Virus record (IMG/VR): IMGVR_UViG_3300037502_004185
Coordinates: 27,776-91,775 of that record
From: a virus
Direction: 5' to 3' (one strand)
DNA length: 64,000 nt
Shown: positions 43,555 through 52,920 of the stretch, piece by piece
Layout: each line of letters begins with the position of its first letter
How positions within the stretch are numbered: position 1 is the first letter of the stretch
Notes under the pieces: generated by a model
Told to the model about the DNA's origin: nothing
The model's database searches: none
The model's input: only the letters and a program-made list of their open reading frames with translations
Made by a program: the position numbers and the translations under genes

Positions 43555-44069
43555 TACAGTACCTTGTTACCTACAGACATAAATTTTTGGAGAATGAGCG
43601 GGAATGACTGGATCTGGTTGCCGTTTTCGCGTGAAAACATCACGTTTCCAATCTTGGTAGGAAAGACTTGATAGCTCTTATAGAGTGACTTTTTGCCGTC
43701 CTCATTGAGCGTGAATATATTGATTTTGAACACGTACTCTTTGGGAATGTTGAGTGTGCCGTCTTGGTTTCTGACTTTCTTTATTCGGCCACCAAACCAT
43801 TTAGAAACAGTTAGGTTTTGGTCATCACGAACCGTTAGGGTAATTTCACCTACGCTGCTGAAAGTAGGCAGCGCAATAGAGCCCGAACCGACTTGGAATG
43901 AATCCGCATCGATAGAGCCAGCACCAAAATCAATATCCTTTACGTAAATATCAAAGTCCGTTGGCGCGTCCGGCGAGTCGATTTCTACCGCCCATTGCCA
44001 GCCTTGTAGCCACGGTTTACTCATAAAGTTATTGGTCGCGCGTTTGGCGAGCTGCATGTATGGATTCAT
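43554..44069 (-). CDS. Tail tube-family protein, 171 aa
   Basis: Beta-sandwich-like sequence with the tube signatures GSIDADSFQVGSGSIALPTF, VGEITLTVRDDQNLTV and a tail ...FPLILQKFMSVGNKVL, typical of myovirus tube or tube-initiator proteins (gp19/gp54 family). It sits at the tub position of P1. Another tube-like protein (47156-47653) exists, so one is probably the major tube and the other an initiator; the sequence does not decide which. Confidence 0.65.
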   Translation of the reverse strand: MNPYMQLAKRATNNFMSKPWLQGWQWAVEIDSPDAPTDFDIYVKDIDFGAGSIDADSFQVGSGSIALPTFSSVGEITLTVRDDQNLTVSKWFGGRIKKVRNQDGTLNIPKEYVFKINIFTLNEDGKKSLYKSYQVFPTKIGNVMFSRENGNQIQSFPLILQKFMSVGNKVL

Positions 44070-44080
44070 GGCGGCCTCGC

Positions 44081-44641
44081 TTAGAGCAACGATACTGGTG
44101 GAACAATGGCACGGTTCGCGCGCATTGAGTTTTCAATCTCGGCTTTACGTGCGGCTAGGTCAGGTTCGGCAGCAATATCGGTCACATCCAACTTGCCAGC
44201 GATGGCAATACGGCGTTGACGCTCTGCGTTCGGGATAGTGATCAGCAATTCCAGATAATCGCCAAGCAAGCTAATGCACGGCGTTGGAAGCTGGAACGAA
44301 TCAAACGGCTCATTGAGTACGTTTTGCATGTACATCAATGTCAGTGGGAATGTTTCTGCGCCCGTTAATTTCAGTTCAAGAACGTTGCCCCAAACCTCGC
44401 TACGCACATAACGGCCACGGTCATCTTTGACCACCAGCCTTGCAGCAAAGTCGGACGGTAATTCAAACTGATTGCTATCGGCTAAGTCGCTTTGTTGGAT
44501 GCGGATTTTAGTGGTAAATCCGGCAATCTCTTGGTACTTGGCCAGCGCTTTACGCAATAGGCTTAACAGCGCCTTTTCGTCGTCGTGCAGCAAGACAGGG
44601 AATCTCGCTTTCACGTCTTCGAGTAGTTCAATCGGTGTCAT
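44081..44641 (-). CDS. Head-tail or tail completion protein, 186 aa
   Basis: Unassigned. Helical N-terminus (LLHDDEKALLSLLRKALAKY), beta middle (FELPSDFAARLVVKDDRGRY), helical C-terminus, resembling neck/connector proteins by composition only. First gene of the leftward 44.6-31.5 kb tail operon; its leader contains the GCGC...GGGG late motif. Confidence 0.5.
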   Translation of the reverse strand: MTPIELLEDVKARFPVLLHDDEKALLSLLRKALAKYQEIAGFTTKIRIQQSDLADSNQFELPSDFAARLVVKDDRGRYVRSEVWGNVLELKLTGAETFPLTLMYMQNVLNEPFDSFQLPTPCISLLGDYLELLITIPNAERQRRIAIAGKLDVTDIAAEPDLAARKAEIENSMRANRAIVPPVSLL

Positions 44642-44658
44642 GGCCGCTCCGGTAGTGG

Positions 44659-44680
44659 CGGCGCATTTTGAGATAGGGGA
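44659..44680 (-). promoter_or_regulatory. Late-gene leader motif
   Basis: On the minus strand CCTATCCCCTATCTC then AAAATGCGCCG, followed by CCGGAG ahead of the 44641 start; a diverged copy of the portal-leader motif. Confidence 0.35.
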
Positions 44681-44734
44681 TAGGCTTGGTGAATATTAAC
44701 TCAAAGCGATAGGGCGCGCGATAGATAAAGAGTC

Positions 44735-44785
44735 TGCACAATGACGTTGTGCAGAAAGTTCTTGCATGCACAATGGCGTTGTGCA
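44735..44785. promoter_or_regulatory. Paired operators of the HigBA module
   Basis: Two near-identical perfect inverted repeats, TGCACAATGACGTTGTGCA (44735-44753) and TGCACAATGGCGTTGTGCA (44767-44785), 32 bp apart, upstream of the toxin gene. They are the expected binding sites for the HigA-type antitoxin. Confidence 0.75.
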
Positions 44786-44883
44786 ATTATTGTTGTGACT
44801 TTATCGGATAAACATGGAAAAAATGACTATGACTACAGTAGCAATCGAACGAATAAAACATGTTTTTAAGGAGGATTCCTCAA

Positions 44884-45171
44884 ATGGAATTCAGAGATCA
44901 ATATTTAGAAGATTTTTATGTAGATGATATTTCGCATAGAAAGATTCCAAGCAATTTAGAAGACACGCTGTACAGAAAGCTAGGAATGCTTGATGCAGCA
45001 ACAGATTTTAGAGATTTGCTTGCACCACCCAATAATAGATTTGAACGATTAAGCGGTCAGCTTGACGGGTATTGCAGCATTAGAGTTAACAGACAATATC
45101 GACTTATTTTTAAGTTTGAAGATGGGGAAGCTATTGATACCTATTTAGACTCGCACACTTATCGAGCTTAA
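44884..45171 (+). CDS. higB: HigB-like toxin (RelE/ParE superfamily)
   Basis: 95-residue protein with the HigB pattern: SNLEDTLYRKLGMLDAATDF, then FERLSGQLDGYCSIRVNRQY RLIFKFEDG, and a terminal D-x-H-T/Y-Y segment (YLDSHTYRA). HigB is a ribosome-dependent mRNA interferase. The start at 44884 has AAGGAGG at good spacing. The toxin precedes the antitoxin, as is normal for higBA. The palindromic operators upstream indicate autoregulation. It lies in a rightward insert inside leftward tail genes. Confidence 0.88.
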   Translation: MEFRDQYLEDFYVDDISHRKIPSNLEDTLYRKLGMLDAATDFRDLLAPPNNRFERLSGQLDGYCSIRVNRQYRLIFKFEDGEAIDTYLDSHTYRA

Positions 45172-45269
45172 TAGGTGCAACTACTGCCAGCCGAAAGGCT
45201 GGCTTACTTGGATTAGATACTAACCTACAGGCCAGTATCTATGACTATATTATGTATAGGAGACACCGC

Positions 45270-45599
45270 ATGAGACGCACAAAGCGTAAGCCAGTAACAG
45301 TCGGCGAAATGCTAAAAGTTGAGTTTCTTGAGCCGCTGTCCATAAATAATTCTACATTAGCCGAAGCTATGGGCGTTCACCGTAACACCATTAGCAATAT
45401 TATAAATGGCAAAACCACATTAACATCGGAATTAGCAACCAAATTAGCCGTAGCGCTTGGAAATACACCTGAGTTTTGGTTGAACATTCAACACGCAGTT
45501 GATGTGTGGGAAAGTAATAACAGCCTTGAAACTACCAAACTAAGTGTTAAGCCTTTGGTAAAGCTTGATAGCTCTATGTCAGATTTCGCAATGGCATGA
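45270..45599 (+). CDS. higA: HigA-like antitoxin
   Basis: 109 residues with a helix-turn-helix (NSTLAEAMGVHRNTISNIIN, around residues 25-45) followed by TPEFWLNIQHAVDVWE, diagnostic of HigA/VapI antitoxins. It neutralises HigB and represses the operon. The ATG at 45270 is chosen because GGAG lies 7 nt upstream. The C-terminal 25 residues are a tail beyond the core domain. Confidence 0.88.
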   Translation: MRRTKRKPVTVGEMLKVEFLEPLSINNSTLAEAMGVHRNTISNIINGKTTLTSELATKLAVALGNTPEFWLNIQHAVDVWESNNSLETTKLSVKPLVKLDSSMSDFAMA

Positions 45600-45622
45600 T
45601 GTGAGCTAGAACTTATACGTTA

Positions 45623-45649
45623 AAACCGCCAGTTACGGCGGTTTTTTTG
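45623..45649 (+). terminator. Terminator of higBA
   Basis: AAACCGCC-AGTTA-GGCGGTTT followed by a T run. Confidence 0.85.
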
Positions 45650-45752
45650 TGCGCGCGAGTAATTAGGAATTTCTAGAATTAATTATAGATTGACTACTCG
45701 CTATCATGTGTAATACTGCTACTCATTAAACATTTTTAAAAAGTTTCACGAC

Positions 45753-47090
45753 ATGGTTAAGAAGATCGAGGGAATAAGTCTCCCACCCAAAAAACCAAAT
45801 GACATGAACGAGGTTTTTTCTATCTATCACCTTGTAAATCCACAGGTTCATGGGTTTGATAGTAAAGGAAACTACTTACACTGGCATGACTTCCAATTTC
45901 GTTCAAAAGAGTTTCAAGGTAGCGATAAGATTTTTGCTTGGCATGCTTTGAAACTTAAGCGCGCTCTTTCGTATATTCCTCTTGCTGACGAGAAAAACGT
46001 TCCATTTTGCATTAGCAGTACCTCTTTGGATGCAAAGCTATATAGAATTGGTAAAGAGGTTACATTTGAGCATTTACATCTTAGTGAGCGTGAACGTAAA
46101 GTGCATCTAGCTAAAGGTGTGATTATGGAAGAAGCCATTAGCAGCGCTCAATTGGAAGGAGCAGCAACAACACGTAAAGTTGCCAAGGAAATGCTCGAAA
46201 CCCAACGTGAACCAAGAGATATGTCTGAAAGGATGATCGTTAACAATTGGCGATTAATTGAAATGGCAGATGACTTTAAAGATGCAGAATTAACGCCAGA
46301 AATGATCATGGAATTTAACCGAGTTGCTACAGATGGAGTGTTGGAAAACGACCATATAGCTGGCCAATTCAGAAATGATGATGTGTTGGTTAGAAATGTG
46401 GCTACGAACGAGATTATTCATGAAGCTCCAGCACCAACGAAAGTTATGATGCTCATAAATGAATTGTGTAACTTTGCCAATAAAGACCATAGCACTGGTG
46501 CGGAGTTTGTTAACCCGATTGTTAAGGCTTGCATTCTACATTTTATGATCGGATACATTCATCCATTTATGGACGGCAATGGGCGTACAGCAAGGGCGTT
46601 GTTCTACTGGTTTATGCTTAAACATGGCTATGAGAACTTTAAGTATATTTCTATCTCTGCACTGCTTAAGAATGCGCCTAAGAAGTATGTTAAGAGCTAT
46701 ATTTGTACCGAAACTGATGAAAATGATTTAACTCATTTTGTTGATTACCAGCTAACAGTAATTCTGTTAGCTATGGAACGATTTGGGCGATACATTACAG
46801 GTAAGCTGGACGAAACAAGAGAAGCATTAGAGTTATTAGATCGCTCCCCATTGAAAAAAGGATTACAACTACAGCACATTACGATTCTAAGAAAGGCATT
46901 GCAGAATCCGGGACGCACTTTTTGGGTTAAAGAGATTCAGTCTGACTTTAGTGTTTCCCACACATCGGCGCGTAAGTACCTCGATAAGCTGGTGGATATG
47001 GGCTTGTTAGTTAAGTACAAGGATGGCAAGGAGAATGGTTATATTGCGCCAGCTGATTTAAAAGACAAACTACGGATTAAAGACGCCTAA
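45753..47090 (+). CDS. Fic-family AMP-transferase with C-terminal winged helix
   Basis: 445-residue Fic protein. Active-site motif HPFMDGNGRTARALF near residue 271 (HPFxDGNGRxxR) and an N-terminal inhibitory motif SAQLEG near residue 131 ((S/T)xxxE(G/N)), so it is the self-inhibited, intramolecularly regulated class. The C-terminal residues about 380-445 form a winged helix (FWVKEIQSDFSVSHTSARKY), probably binding DNA. Fic enzymes AMPylate proteins; P1 Doc is a Fic relative acting on EF-Tu, but this one has the full Fic domain. Second gene of the rightward insert, separately promoted. Confidence 0.88.
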   Translation: MVKKIEGISLPPKKPNDMNEVFSIYHLVNPQVHGFDSKGNYLHWHDFQFRSKEFQGSDKIFAWHALKLKRALSYIPLADEKNVPFCISSTSLDAKLYRIGKEVTFEHLHLSERERKVHLAKGVIMEEAISSAQLEGAATTRKVAKEMLETQREPRDMSERMIVNNWRLIEMADDFKDAELTPEMIMEFNRVATDGVLENDHIAGQFRNDDVLVRNVATNEIIHEAPAPTKVMMLINELCNFANKDHSTGAEFVNPIVKACILHFMIGYIHPFMDGNGRTARALFYWFMLKHGYENFKYISISALLKNAPKKYVKSYICTETDENDLTHFVDYQLTVILLAMERFGRYITGKLDETREALELLDRSPLKKGLQLQHITILRKALQNPGRTFWVKEIQSDFSVSHTSARKYLDKLVDMGLLVKYKDGKENGYIAPADLKDKLRIKDA

Positions 47091-47097
47091 CTGATTT

Positions 47098-47127
47098 AAA
47101 AAAGCCGCCAAACTGGCGGCCTTTTTG
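47098..47127. terminator. Bidirectional terminator
   Basis: AAAAAAGCCGCC-AAACT-GGCGGCCTTTTT between the converging fic and tube-like genes. Confidence 0.85.
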
Positions 47128-47155
47128 TAGGGAATAGAATAGGACTGGTTGGCGA

Positions 47156-47653
47156 TTAGAAATCTACCCAGTTGTATTGCAGTGTGATAGCTGGCTTAAC
47201 AAGTGCTGCTGAATCTTCTGTCGATAGGTCGATCACGTCTGAACGTACTTTTACGTGCTCCAAACGGAATCGATGCGAGGCTGCACCCTTACCCTTAGTT
47301 GATTCTGGCGTAGACTCGATAACGACAGTGACCATTTTCTTTTCACGAACGATCTCACGTAGCATTTCTAGCACTGTACCTGTGATCGTTTCTACGCACG
47401 TCACCGCGATTTCGCCTTTGTTCTCAAGCGCACCATTTTGGATGTAGCCCAAGCCCATTTGGCCAAAATCTTCTACGTCTGCACGACCCATTGCTGGAAA
47501 CTGAGTAGAACGCACCAAAACGCTAAGATTAGGGTATTCTTCGATTTTCATCTCGAACTCTGTACCCATCATCTTTTCGCCAGCTTGGACGTTCTTAGTG
47601 AATTTCTGTTTTAAGAAATTCATATCGCCTTTTGCGTTAAATGCTCCGGCCAT
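47156..47653 (-). CDS. Tail tube-like protein, 165 aa
   Basis: Fits the myovirus tube family by size and by beta-rich segments (EMKIEEYPNLSVLVRSTQFP, KGEIAVTCVETITGTVLEML, VKPAITLQYNWVDF). It is the last gene of the leftward capsid-sheath operon, two genes from the tail sheath. Whether it is the major tube or a related baseplate-tube protein is undecided, because a second tube-like gene lies at 43554-44069. Confidence 0.6.
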   Translation of the reverse strand: MAGAFNAKGDMNFLKQKFTKNVQAGEKMMGTEFEMKIEEYPNLSVLVRSTQFPAMGRADVEDFGQMGLGYIQNGALENKGEIAVTCVETITGTVLEMLREIVREKKMVTVVIESTPESTKGKGAASHRFRLEHVKVRSDVIDLSTEDSAALVKPAITLQYNWVDF

Positions 47654-47666
47654 AATTACACCTATT

Positions 47667-48275
47667 CTATTGGAAGTGGTTTGGAATCTGTGACTGATTA
47701 ATCATTTGCTTAGGAGCGGCGGTAATAGTTACCGTGTTGTAAGCGAAATTGCCGTCTCGCGTCTTAGGGGCGTTAATGTCATAACTCACCTCGCTAATAC
47801 GCATAGGCAGATTGAGCGCTTTGCCAATCTTGAATCTCGCATCATTTGGAACACGGCCACCAAGGCCATCGGAACTGACTGGAACAGTATTTTGGAGCTC
47901 GGGACTGATCATCTGAGCCAGGTATTTAATGGGATCATTAACCTCTGATTTGGCATTGGTGAACGCGACAAATTTCAGCGTTGCTGTGATTTCTGGCGGT
48001 TCGTTTCCTTGCCAAACTTGCTGACTGTTCCATAGTGTTTTACTCGTCTTATCCGACACGGTTTGCGCGACTGAGGACGTTTTATCTAGGGCATTGATGT
48101 TACCCACGGAATCGCCCTCAAACGGCGCTTCCCATATCGCTCTAAAGGCAAGCTGACACTCATCAGTCATGTAACCAATGACCGTAACCTCTTGACCGCC
48201 TATGACTTGTGTAATGGCGCATTTATTGTGGATAGACACGCCATCATCATTAGGTACGCCGACAATTACAGCCAT
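47667..48275 (-). CDS. Tail-associated protein, 202 aa
   Basis: Unassigned. Beta-rich sequence with YDINAPKTRDGNFAYNTVTI near the C-terminus and PPEITATLKFVAFTNAKS in the middle, a composition common in tail-tube and baseplate-junction proteins. Between a 222-aa protein and the tube-like gene in the capsid-sheath operon. Confidence 0.5.
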   Translation of the reverse strand: MAVIVGVPNDDGVSIHNKCAITQVIGGQEVTVIGYMTDECQLAFRAIWEAPFEGDSVGNINALDKTSSVAQTVSDKTSKTLWNSQQVWQGNEPPEITATLKFVAFTNAKSEVNDPIKYLAQMISPELQNTVPVSSDGLGGRVPNDARFKIGKALNLPMRISEVSYDINAPKTRDGNFAYNTVTITAAPKQMINQSQIPNHFQ

Positions 48276-48284
48276 TGCTTACCC

Positions 48285-48953
48285 TTACTTGTCCATACCG
48301 CGAGAATCGCGCATGCGGTTAGACTTTTTGCGAGCTGCTTTAGCCGCTGAGCTGTGAGCTTTCGCGCGCGCTTTCTTAAGTGCTGCTTTTTGTGCTGCAC
48401 TCATACGGCGCTTACGGCGATTGGTTTTGATGTAAGTTACCTTGCCGTCACGGATCACTTTCTTAAGCGCTTCAAGCATCATGGATTCACGAACGGCGAA
48501 CTCTGCAATCGCTTCGTCTGAGTCCACGTTGTCTAGGCCACGCTCTAGGGATTCAAAGATGCGATCTGCTGCTTCTGGATCTTCCAGAGCTTCTAGCATG
48601 TCGCCCTCTTTTGGCTGGCCAACTTGAGCAATGAACTCGCTAGCCGCTTCTTGTAGCGATTCGTATAGTGCTGCTTGGCCATCGGTTAGCTCTGCATCGT
48701 CATCGCCACCAGCCATGCCAAATAGCATTGCGTCTAGGTTGTCGATTGAGCTGTCACCACCGTTAACCCACTGAACACAAGCCGCTGCTGCGTCTTGGCG
48801 AGCCATGATGGTTGATGCACGGTTGATTGACTCAAGAAGTTGGTCTTCTGTTACAGACTCAAAAAATGCAGTTTCAGTTTGTTCCTGCTCGGCCACTTGT
48901 GGCATCACAAATGGGCGAGCAAGAACAGAACCCTCAGAAAACATTGATTTCAT
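48285..48953 (-). CDS. Acidic/basic bipartite protein, possible scaffold or internal head protein, 222 aa
   Basis: The first 165 residues are acidic and helical; the last 50 are extremely basic (KTNRRKRRMSAAQKAALKKA, RAKAHSSAAKAARKKSNRMR). This polarity is seen in scaffolding, internal head and DNA-compacting proteins. It lies between sheath and tail genes in the leftward late operon. No specific family recognised. Confidence 0.5.
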   Translation of the reverse strand: MKSMFSEGSVLARPFVMPQVAEQEQTETAFFESVTEDQLLESINRASTIMARQDAAAACVQWVNGGDSSIDNLDAMLFGMAGGDDDAELTDGQAALYESLQEAASEFIAQVGQPKEGDMLEALEDPEAADRIFESLERGLDNVDSDEAIAEFAVRESMMLEALKKVIRDGKVTYIKTNRRKRRMSAAQKAALKKARAKAHSSAAKAARKKSNRMRDSRGMDK

Positions 48954-48975
48954 TCTATTCTTGCTCTTTTGTTGA

Positions 48976-50550
48976 TTAACGGATTAGTACAGGTTCACCA
49001 AGGATTCGACGCGCTGAGCCAGTTGGACAGAACGACCAAGTGACTTTCCAGTAGTCGATTTCGACTTGCTTGATTTCCAGTGTCCAAGCGCTTTCGCCGT
49101 CTTGATTTGGATTACGAGGTGTCACTAGCGCACCAACGGCTTCATAGCCCTCTAGGATGCTGGCCATGCCGTCAGTTAGACCCTCAAGCGTTGCACCGTC
49201 AGGTTGGTGTTTTAGGCGATTACCTAGTGCGTAGAAGTCGCGTGAGATAGCGTCAGCAATTGACACGACTTGCTCAAAACGTAGGTAGTTTTCAGCCGCA
49301 GATGCCGTTAGGGAGTCATCAATAAACAGGTTGCCGTTTTCGTCTGTGCCTAGTTTGTTTAGACGTGCCTTGTACATTTCTTGGTAGTTAGGCTCGCCAG
49401 CACCTTGGATTGGTTTTAGGCCAGTACGTTGGATAACAGCACGTTCAACACCTGCTGGTGTGTAGTGCCAACCGCCGACCGGAGAGGTCTTAGCAACGCC
49501 AAGCGCTTTAGCTGCAAAGCCGATACCCGAGCCGCCCCATACCGCCATGTTGCCGTAGAAACGACACTTAGCTTGGTAAGGGATATGCACGAATGAAGCG
49601 CGATGGTTGTTGAAGTTCAGACCTTTTTTGAACTCCAATGCCGCTTCGTGCGTTAGGCGAGGATCAATATCGAAGTAGCCAGAAATGCGTTTGTCTTTAC
49701 AGATTTGCGCTAGGTCAGTGATTACCGCTGTTTCGTAGCAGCCCAAACCACAAACGTAGTTGTAGCTGTAAACGGTAGTGCGTAGTGCTTTCACTGCTTT
49801 CTGGTAATCTTCAGCCGTAATGTCGCTAATATTGCCGTTGGTTGCGCCAGTGAATTTGGTTTTAGCAATTGCAGTAACTTCGCGTTTCGCTACTTCTGCA
49901 TCGATACGACAAGTTAGGTACTGCGAACGTTCTTCAAGAACAGTCTCGATAAACGCAGCGCTACCCATTTGGTCTACTGCTGTAGGCTCTAGGGATACAA
50001 CCCATTCTTCTAGCACTACAGAGCCACCAGCCGCCTGTTCTTCCTCTAGGGTAAGAGTGAACATGCCAGCGCCGTAAGTCGCTTCGTCTGCTTTCGCAAG
50101 CGTGATAGAGCGGTTGTCGGATTGAGCACCGTCTTTGATAGCGATCGCTAAAAATTCGCCATCTTCAAGTGACAGGTCAGCCGAGTAGTTGATCGCTTCA
50201 TTTGTGATCGTTACTTCGTCTGCTGGTTTGGTTAACTTGATAGATGGATAGGTTGCCGTTTTTGGTACGACACGAACCACATAGCCATTACCGCCGCGCA
50301 ATGCTTCATCAAGAACGCGCATGCCGTCAGCCAGTTTGCCAAGGCTTGAGTGGTAAGGTTTACCTAGCTTATCTAGGAAGTTAGCCGCAGTTACCGGAAT
50401 AACCTCGAACGGCTTACCTTTTTGAGACACAATCACACCGCCAAACACTAGCTGGTTAGAGCCAGTGCCTTGCTTAGTTGTCGAGTCAGCGTTAATTGGC
50501 GCAACCGCAACTTGTGAGACGTTATCCATTGAAAATTCAATCTTACTCAT
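48976..50550 (-). CDS. Tail sheath protein
   Basis: 524-residue contractile sheath protein at the position of P1 gp22 next to the capsid gene. Evidence: SNQLVFGGVIVSQKGKPFEV, LDEALRGGNGYVVRVVPKTA, and the C-terminal ...QDGESAWTLEIKQVEIDYWKV TWSFCPTGSARRI, matching the sheath subdomain that binds neighbours. It forms the tube that contracts for DNA injection. Overlaps the 147-aa gene by 8 nt. Confidence 0.85.
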   Translation of the reverse strand: MSKIEFSMDNVSQVAVAPINADSTTKQGTGSNQLVFGGVIVSQKGKPFEVIPVTAANFLDKLGKPYHSSLGKLADGMRVLDEALRGGNGYVVRVVPKTATYPSIKLTKPADEVTITNEAINYSADLSLEDGEFLAIAIKDGAQSDNRSITLAKADEATYGAGMFTLTLEEEQAAGGSVVLEEWVVSLEPTAVDQMGSAAFIETVLEERSQYLTCRIDAEVAKREVTAIAKTKFTGATNGNISDITAEDYQKAVKALRTTVYSYNYVCGLGCYETAVITDLAQICKDKRISGYFDIDPRLTHEAALEFKKGLNFNNHRASFVHIPYQAKCRFYGNMAVWGGSGIGFAAKALGVAKTSPVGGWHYTPAGVERAVIQRTGLKPIQGAGEPNYQEMYKARLNKLGTDENGNLFIDDSLTASAAENYLRFEQVVSIADAISRDFYALGNRLKHQPDGATLEGLTDGMASILEGYEAVGALVTPRNPNQDGESAWTLEIKQVEIDYWKVTWSFCPTGSARRILGEPVLIR

Positions 50551-50986
50551 TCTCTGTCTCTTTCAGCGTTAGATCCTGTGCTGCAAGCTGGTCTACAATT
50601 TCTTGCAAACCCGCTTGAGCAATACCTTTCACCGCAATCACGTTGTCTTTCGTCATTTCGGTTAGTTGCTCAACCGTTGTCACACCGTGGTTAATCAGGG
50701 CTTTTTCAACGCTTGCGCTTAGCTCAAGTGCTGATAGCGCTGTGCCGTTATCGCTGGTGGCTGTGTCTGGTTGTTTTTGAACTTCTGGTAAAACCGTTGG
50801 CTCAAGGCGAACCGAAACAAGGCCGTTTGGATAGGCCGCTTCCACTTCGTGTTTGAAGCGGTTCACGTTGAAAACTGAGAGAGGGAAATCTTTGGCCAGT
50901 GGTGGCATAACGCGACCCTGCACCGTGATTTCCTTTGGTGTGTGGTTGGTGATTAAAACGATCGTTTCTTTCATCGAATCCCCCAA
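50543..50986 (-). CDS. Capsid/tail-operon protein with helix-hairpin-helix end, 147 aa
   Basis: Beta-rich N-terminal half (LITNHTPKEITVQGRVMPPL), then a C-terminal helix-hairpin-helix-like segment (INHGVTTVEQLTEMTKDNVI followed by AVKGIAQAGLQEIVDQL). It lies between the capsid and sheath genes. Function unknown; a head-completion or adaptor role fits the position. ATG at 50986 or 50974. Confidence 0.55.
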   Translation of the reverse strand: MGDSMKETIVLITNHTPKEITVQGRVMPPLAKDFPLSVFNVNRFKHEVEAAYPNGLVSVRLEPTVLPEVQKQPDTATSDNGTALSALELSASVEKALINHGVTTVEQLTEMTKDNVIAVKGIAQAGLQEIVDQLAAQDLTLKETENE

Positions 50987-51020
50987 GAGCGGCAGCCCGT
51001 AAGACTGCCGCTTACTTGCC

Positions 51021-52670
51021 TTATGCCGCTGCTGCTACAGGAGCTTCGTCGATAAGTTTCACACGGTAGAAGTAGTCTTCTCCGTCGAATGGATGGATTT
51101 CGCCGTAGGCCAATTCGTATAGCGTGTTAGACGCTACTAGACCTTTGCCGATTGGATGTGTGTACATGGTTGCTGCGATCGCATCACCCGCTACGTAACC
51201 CGCTTCTGAGTGAGAAGAACCGCGACCGTAACAAAGCATGTCGTTCGTACCGATAACTACCGGACACTCGAACACTTTCCACATACCGAACAATTTACCC
51301 GCGTAGTGGATAGCGTTTTTCTGTTGGTAGTTAGCCGGAGCAACGAAATACGGAGCACCAAGAGACTTAAGGATTGTTGACGCGCCAGTACCAGCAAAGA
51401 TACCTGTCATGCCAGTTGTGCGAGTCGCTTGTAGGATCTTCGTAGAAACGTTTAGAAGAACTTCGTTTAGACGTTCACGATGTAGACGCCAATCTTCACC
51501 AGCTGCTACGTAGATATTGAATGTTTCTTCGCGCGTACAAGCAAAGTCCATATCTACTAGGTGGCGAGTCGCTTTTTCCGATGCCAATGTGTTGCGCATG
51601 TGGCTCATCTGTAGAGATTTCAGATCTTGGCCAAACTCGCGTTGCATTGTGAACATCGCTTGGATAGTCGCGTCTGCTGCGATTGCGTTTTGACGTGGGC
51701 GTAGTGTGCGAGAGTCCATGTCGTGATCGATAGTTGGGATCAGATCTGGACGTTTCTCAATGTCTACCTCGAACTCGATGTGTAGAACGGTTTCTTCTGG
51801 AAGTGCCGATGTTGGAGTAACAGTCACTTTGCCTTTGGCATGGTCAATCTGACAGTTGATCACTACACCGTTGTGAGTACCAGTCATGATTGCACCGCCG
51901 TTGCTGTCTAGATCGCGCGCCACTCGCTTGTGGTTTACGAACAGAGAAACGGAAGTCTTAGTGAATGGGATTTCAAACTTGGTGTGTTGTAGGTCAGTCT
52001 TAGAGTCAAAGACGTGAGTTGTCTTAGTGCCGTCTGGTTGCTGTTCAGCGACAAACTTGTAGCGCTGACGCATAGACGAGTATTGGCCAACCGTTGCTTG
52101 GTCGATTTCAGTACCCGCTGCGAAGTCACCAAAGTTTGAGCCAGTGCGGCGGTACACTTTGAAGATCTCAACTTCGTTCGCACCCGCTGGGATCATGGTT
52201 ACAGCGTCAAGTGTTGCTGTTTCTAGAAGAACAGGCAGCACTAGGCCAACCATTTTCGCGCGGATTTCAACACCCTCTGATGTTGATAGAGACTGGTTGA
52301 TAGACTCAAGCATCATTGCGCCTGTTGAGCCATCGCGCTTAGCGCCCTCTAGCGTCATCATGTTACGCATAGTTGCGTGAGCTGATGCCATTAGCTCATC
52401 GCTAGGTAGGTGGCCGTAAGTCTTTTCGTATTCACGTACCGCAGACTGCATGCCTGATACGATGCCAACCGCTGTTTCTTGAGACACTGACTCGAACATA
52501 GGCTCATTCGCAATGGCTGACAAAATAGCCGCGCCACGAGAATTGTCGTCAGTTAGAAACATGCCTGTTTGTGAATCGAATTGGGATTCGATACACAGAT
52601 TACGCATTGCTTGAGCGCCTAAATGAATCGCCTCAATGCGTTTGTTGAAGTTAGAACGTTTATCTGCCAT
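51021..52670 (-). CDS. Major capsid protein
   Basis: 549 residues at the position and near the size of P1 gp23 (directly upstream of the sheath gene). Capsid-like features: a long N-terminal arm (to residue ~130), E-loop region with YRRTGSNFGDFAAGTEIDQA, P-domain helix, and C-terminal FGMWKVFECPVVIGTNDMLC, MYTHPIGKGLVASNTLYELA. The 549-aa length and an N-terminal arm are compatible with proteolytic maturation by the head protease. First gene of the leftward capsid operon, preceded by the 12-bp motif. Confidence 0.85.
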   Translation of the reverse strand: MADKRSNFNKRIEAIHLGAQAMRNLCIESQFDSQTGMFLTDDNSRGAAILSAIANEPMFESVSQETAVGIVSGMQSAVREYEKTYGHLPSDELMASAHATMRNMMTLEGAKRDGSTGAMMLESINQSLSTSEGVEIRAKMVGLVLPVLLETATLDAVTMIPAGANEVEIFKVYRRTGSNFGDFAAGTEIDQATVGQYSSMRQRYKFVAEQQPDGTKTTHVFDSKTDLQHTKFEIPFTKTSVSLFVNHKRVARDLDSNGGAIMTGTHNGVVINCQIDHAKGKVTVTPTSALPEETVLHIEFEVDIEKRPDLIPTIDHDMDSRTLRPRQNAIAADATIQAMFTMQREFGQDLKSLQMSHMRNTLASEKATRHLVDMDFACTREETFNIYVAAGEDWRLHRERLNEVLLNVSTKILQATRTTGMTGIFAGTGASTILKSLGAPYFVAPANYQQKNAIHYAGKLFGMWKVFECPVVIGTNDMLCYGRGSSHSEAGYVAGDAIAATMYTHPIGKGLVASNTLYELAYGEIHPFDGEDYFYRVKLIDEAPVAAAA

Positions 52671-52697
52671 GTAAATAAACCTTAGTTATTAATTGAG

Positions 52698-52709
52698 TGT
52701 GTTCGGAAT
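52698..52709 (-). promoter_or_regulatory. ATTCCGAACACA motif upstream of major capsid gene
   Basis: Exact 12-mer copy (on the minus strand) 28 nt before the capsid start. The region 52710-52920 has no gene and is AT-rich. Confidence 0.5.
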
Positions 52710-52920
52710 AGTTGAGCCGCAGAAAAGCGGTAAAAATTCGCTCAATTTCGGATAGTAATTAAGATTTATTGCGAAAAAAACAGGGGTAAAATTTCATTTA
52801 ACTTATTGTTATATAATGAATTTGTGTCTTTTTGTGCGCTTTTGTGGGAATGGTAACGACAGGGGATTTCTATGTCGTTGATTGTGTGTTTTTACTGAGA
52901 GAAAAGGGGATAGGAAAGGA

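Noticed and set aside
44756-44772. AGTTCTTGCATGCACAA near higBA as a 15th palindrome copy
   Set aside because: Only the GCATGC centre and left arm match; it is explained as the linker between the two HigA-type operators.
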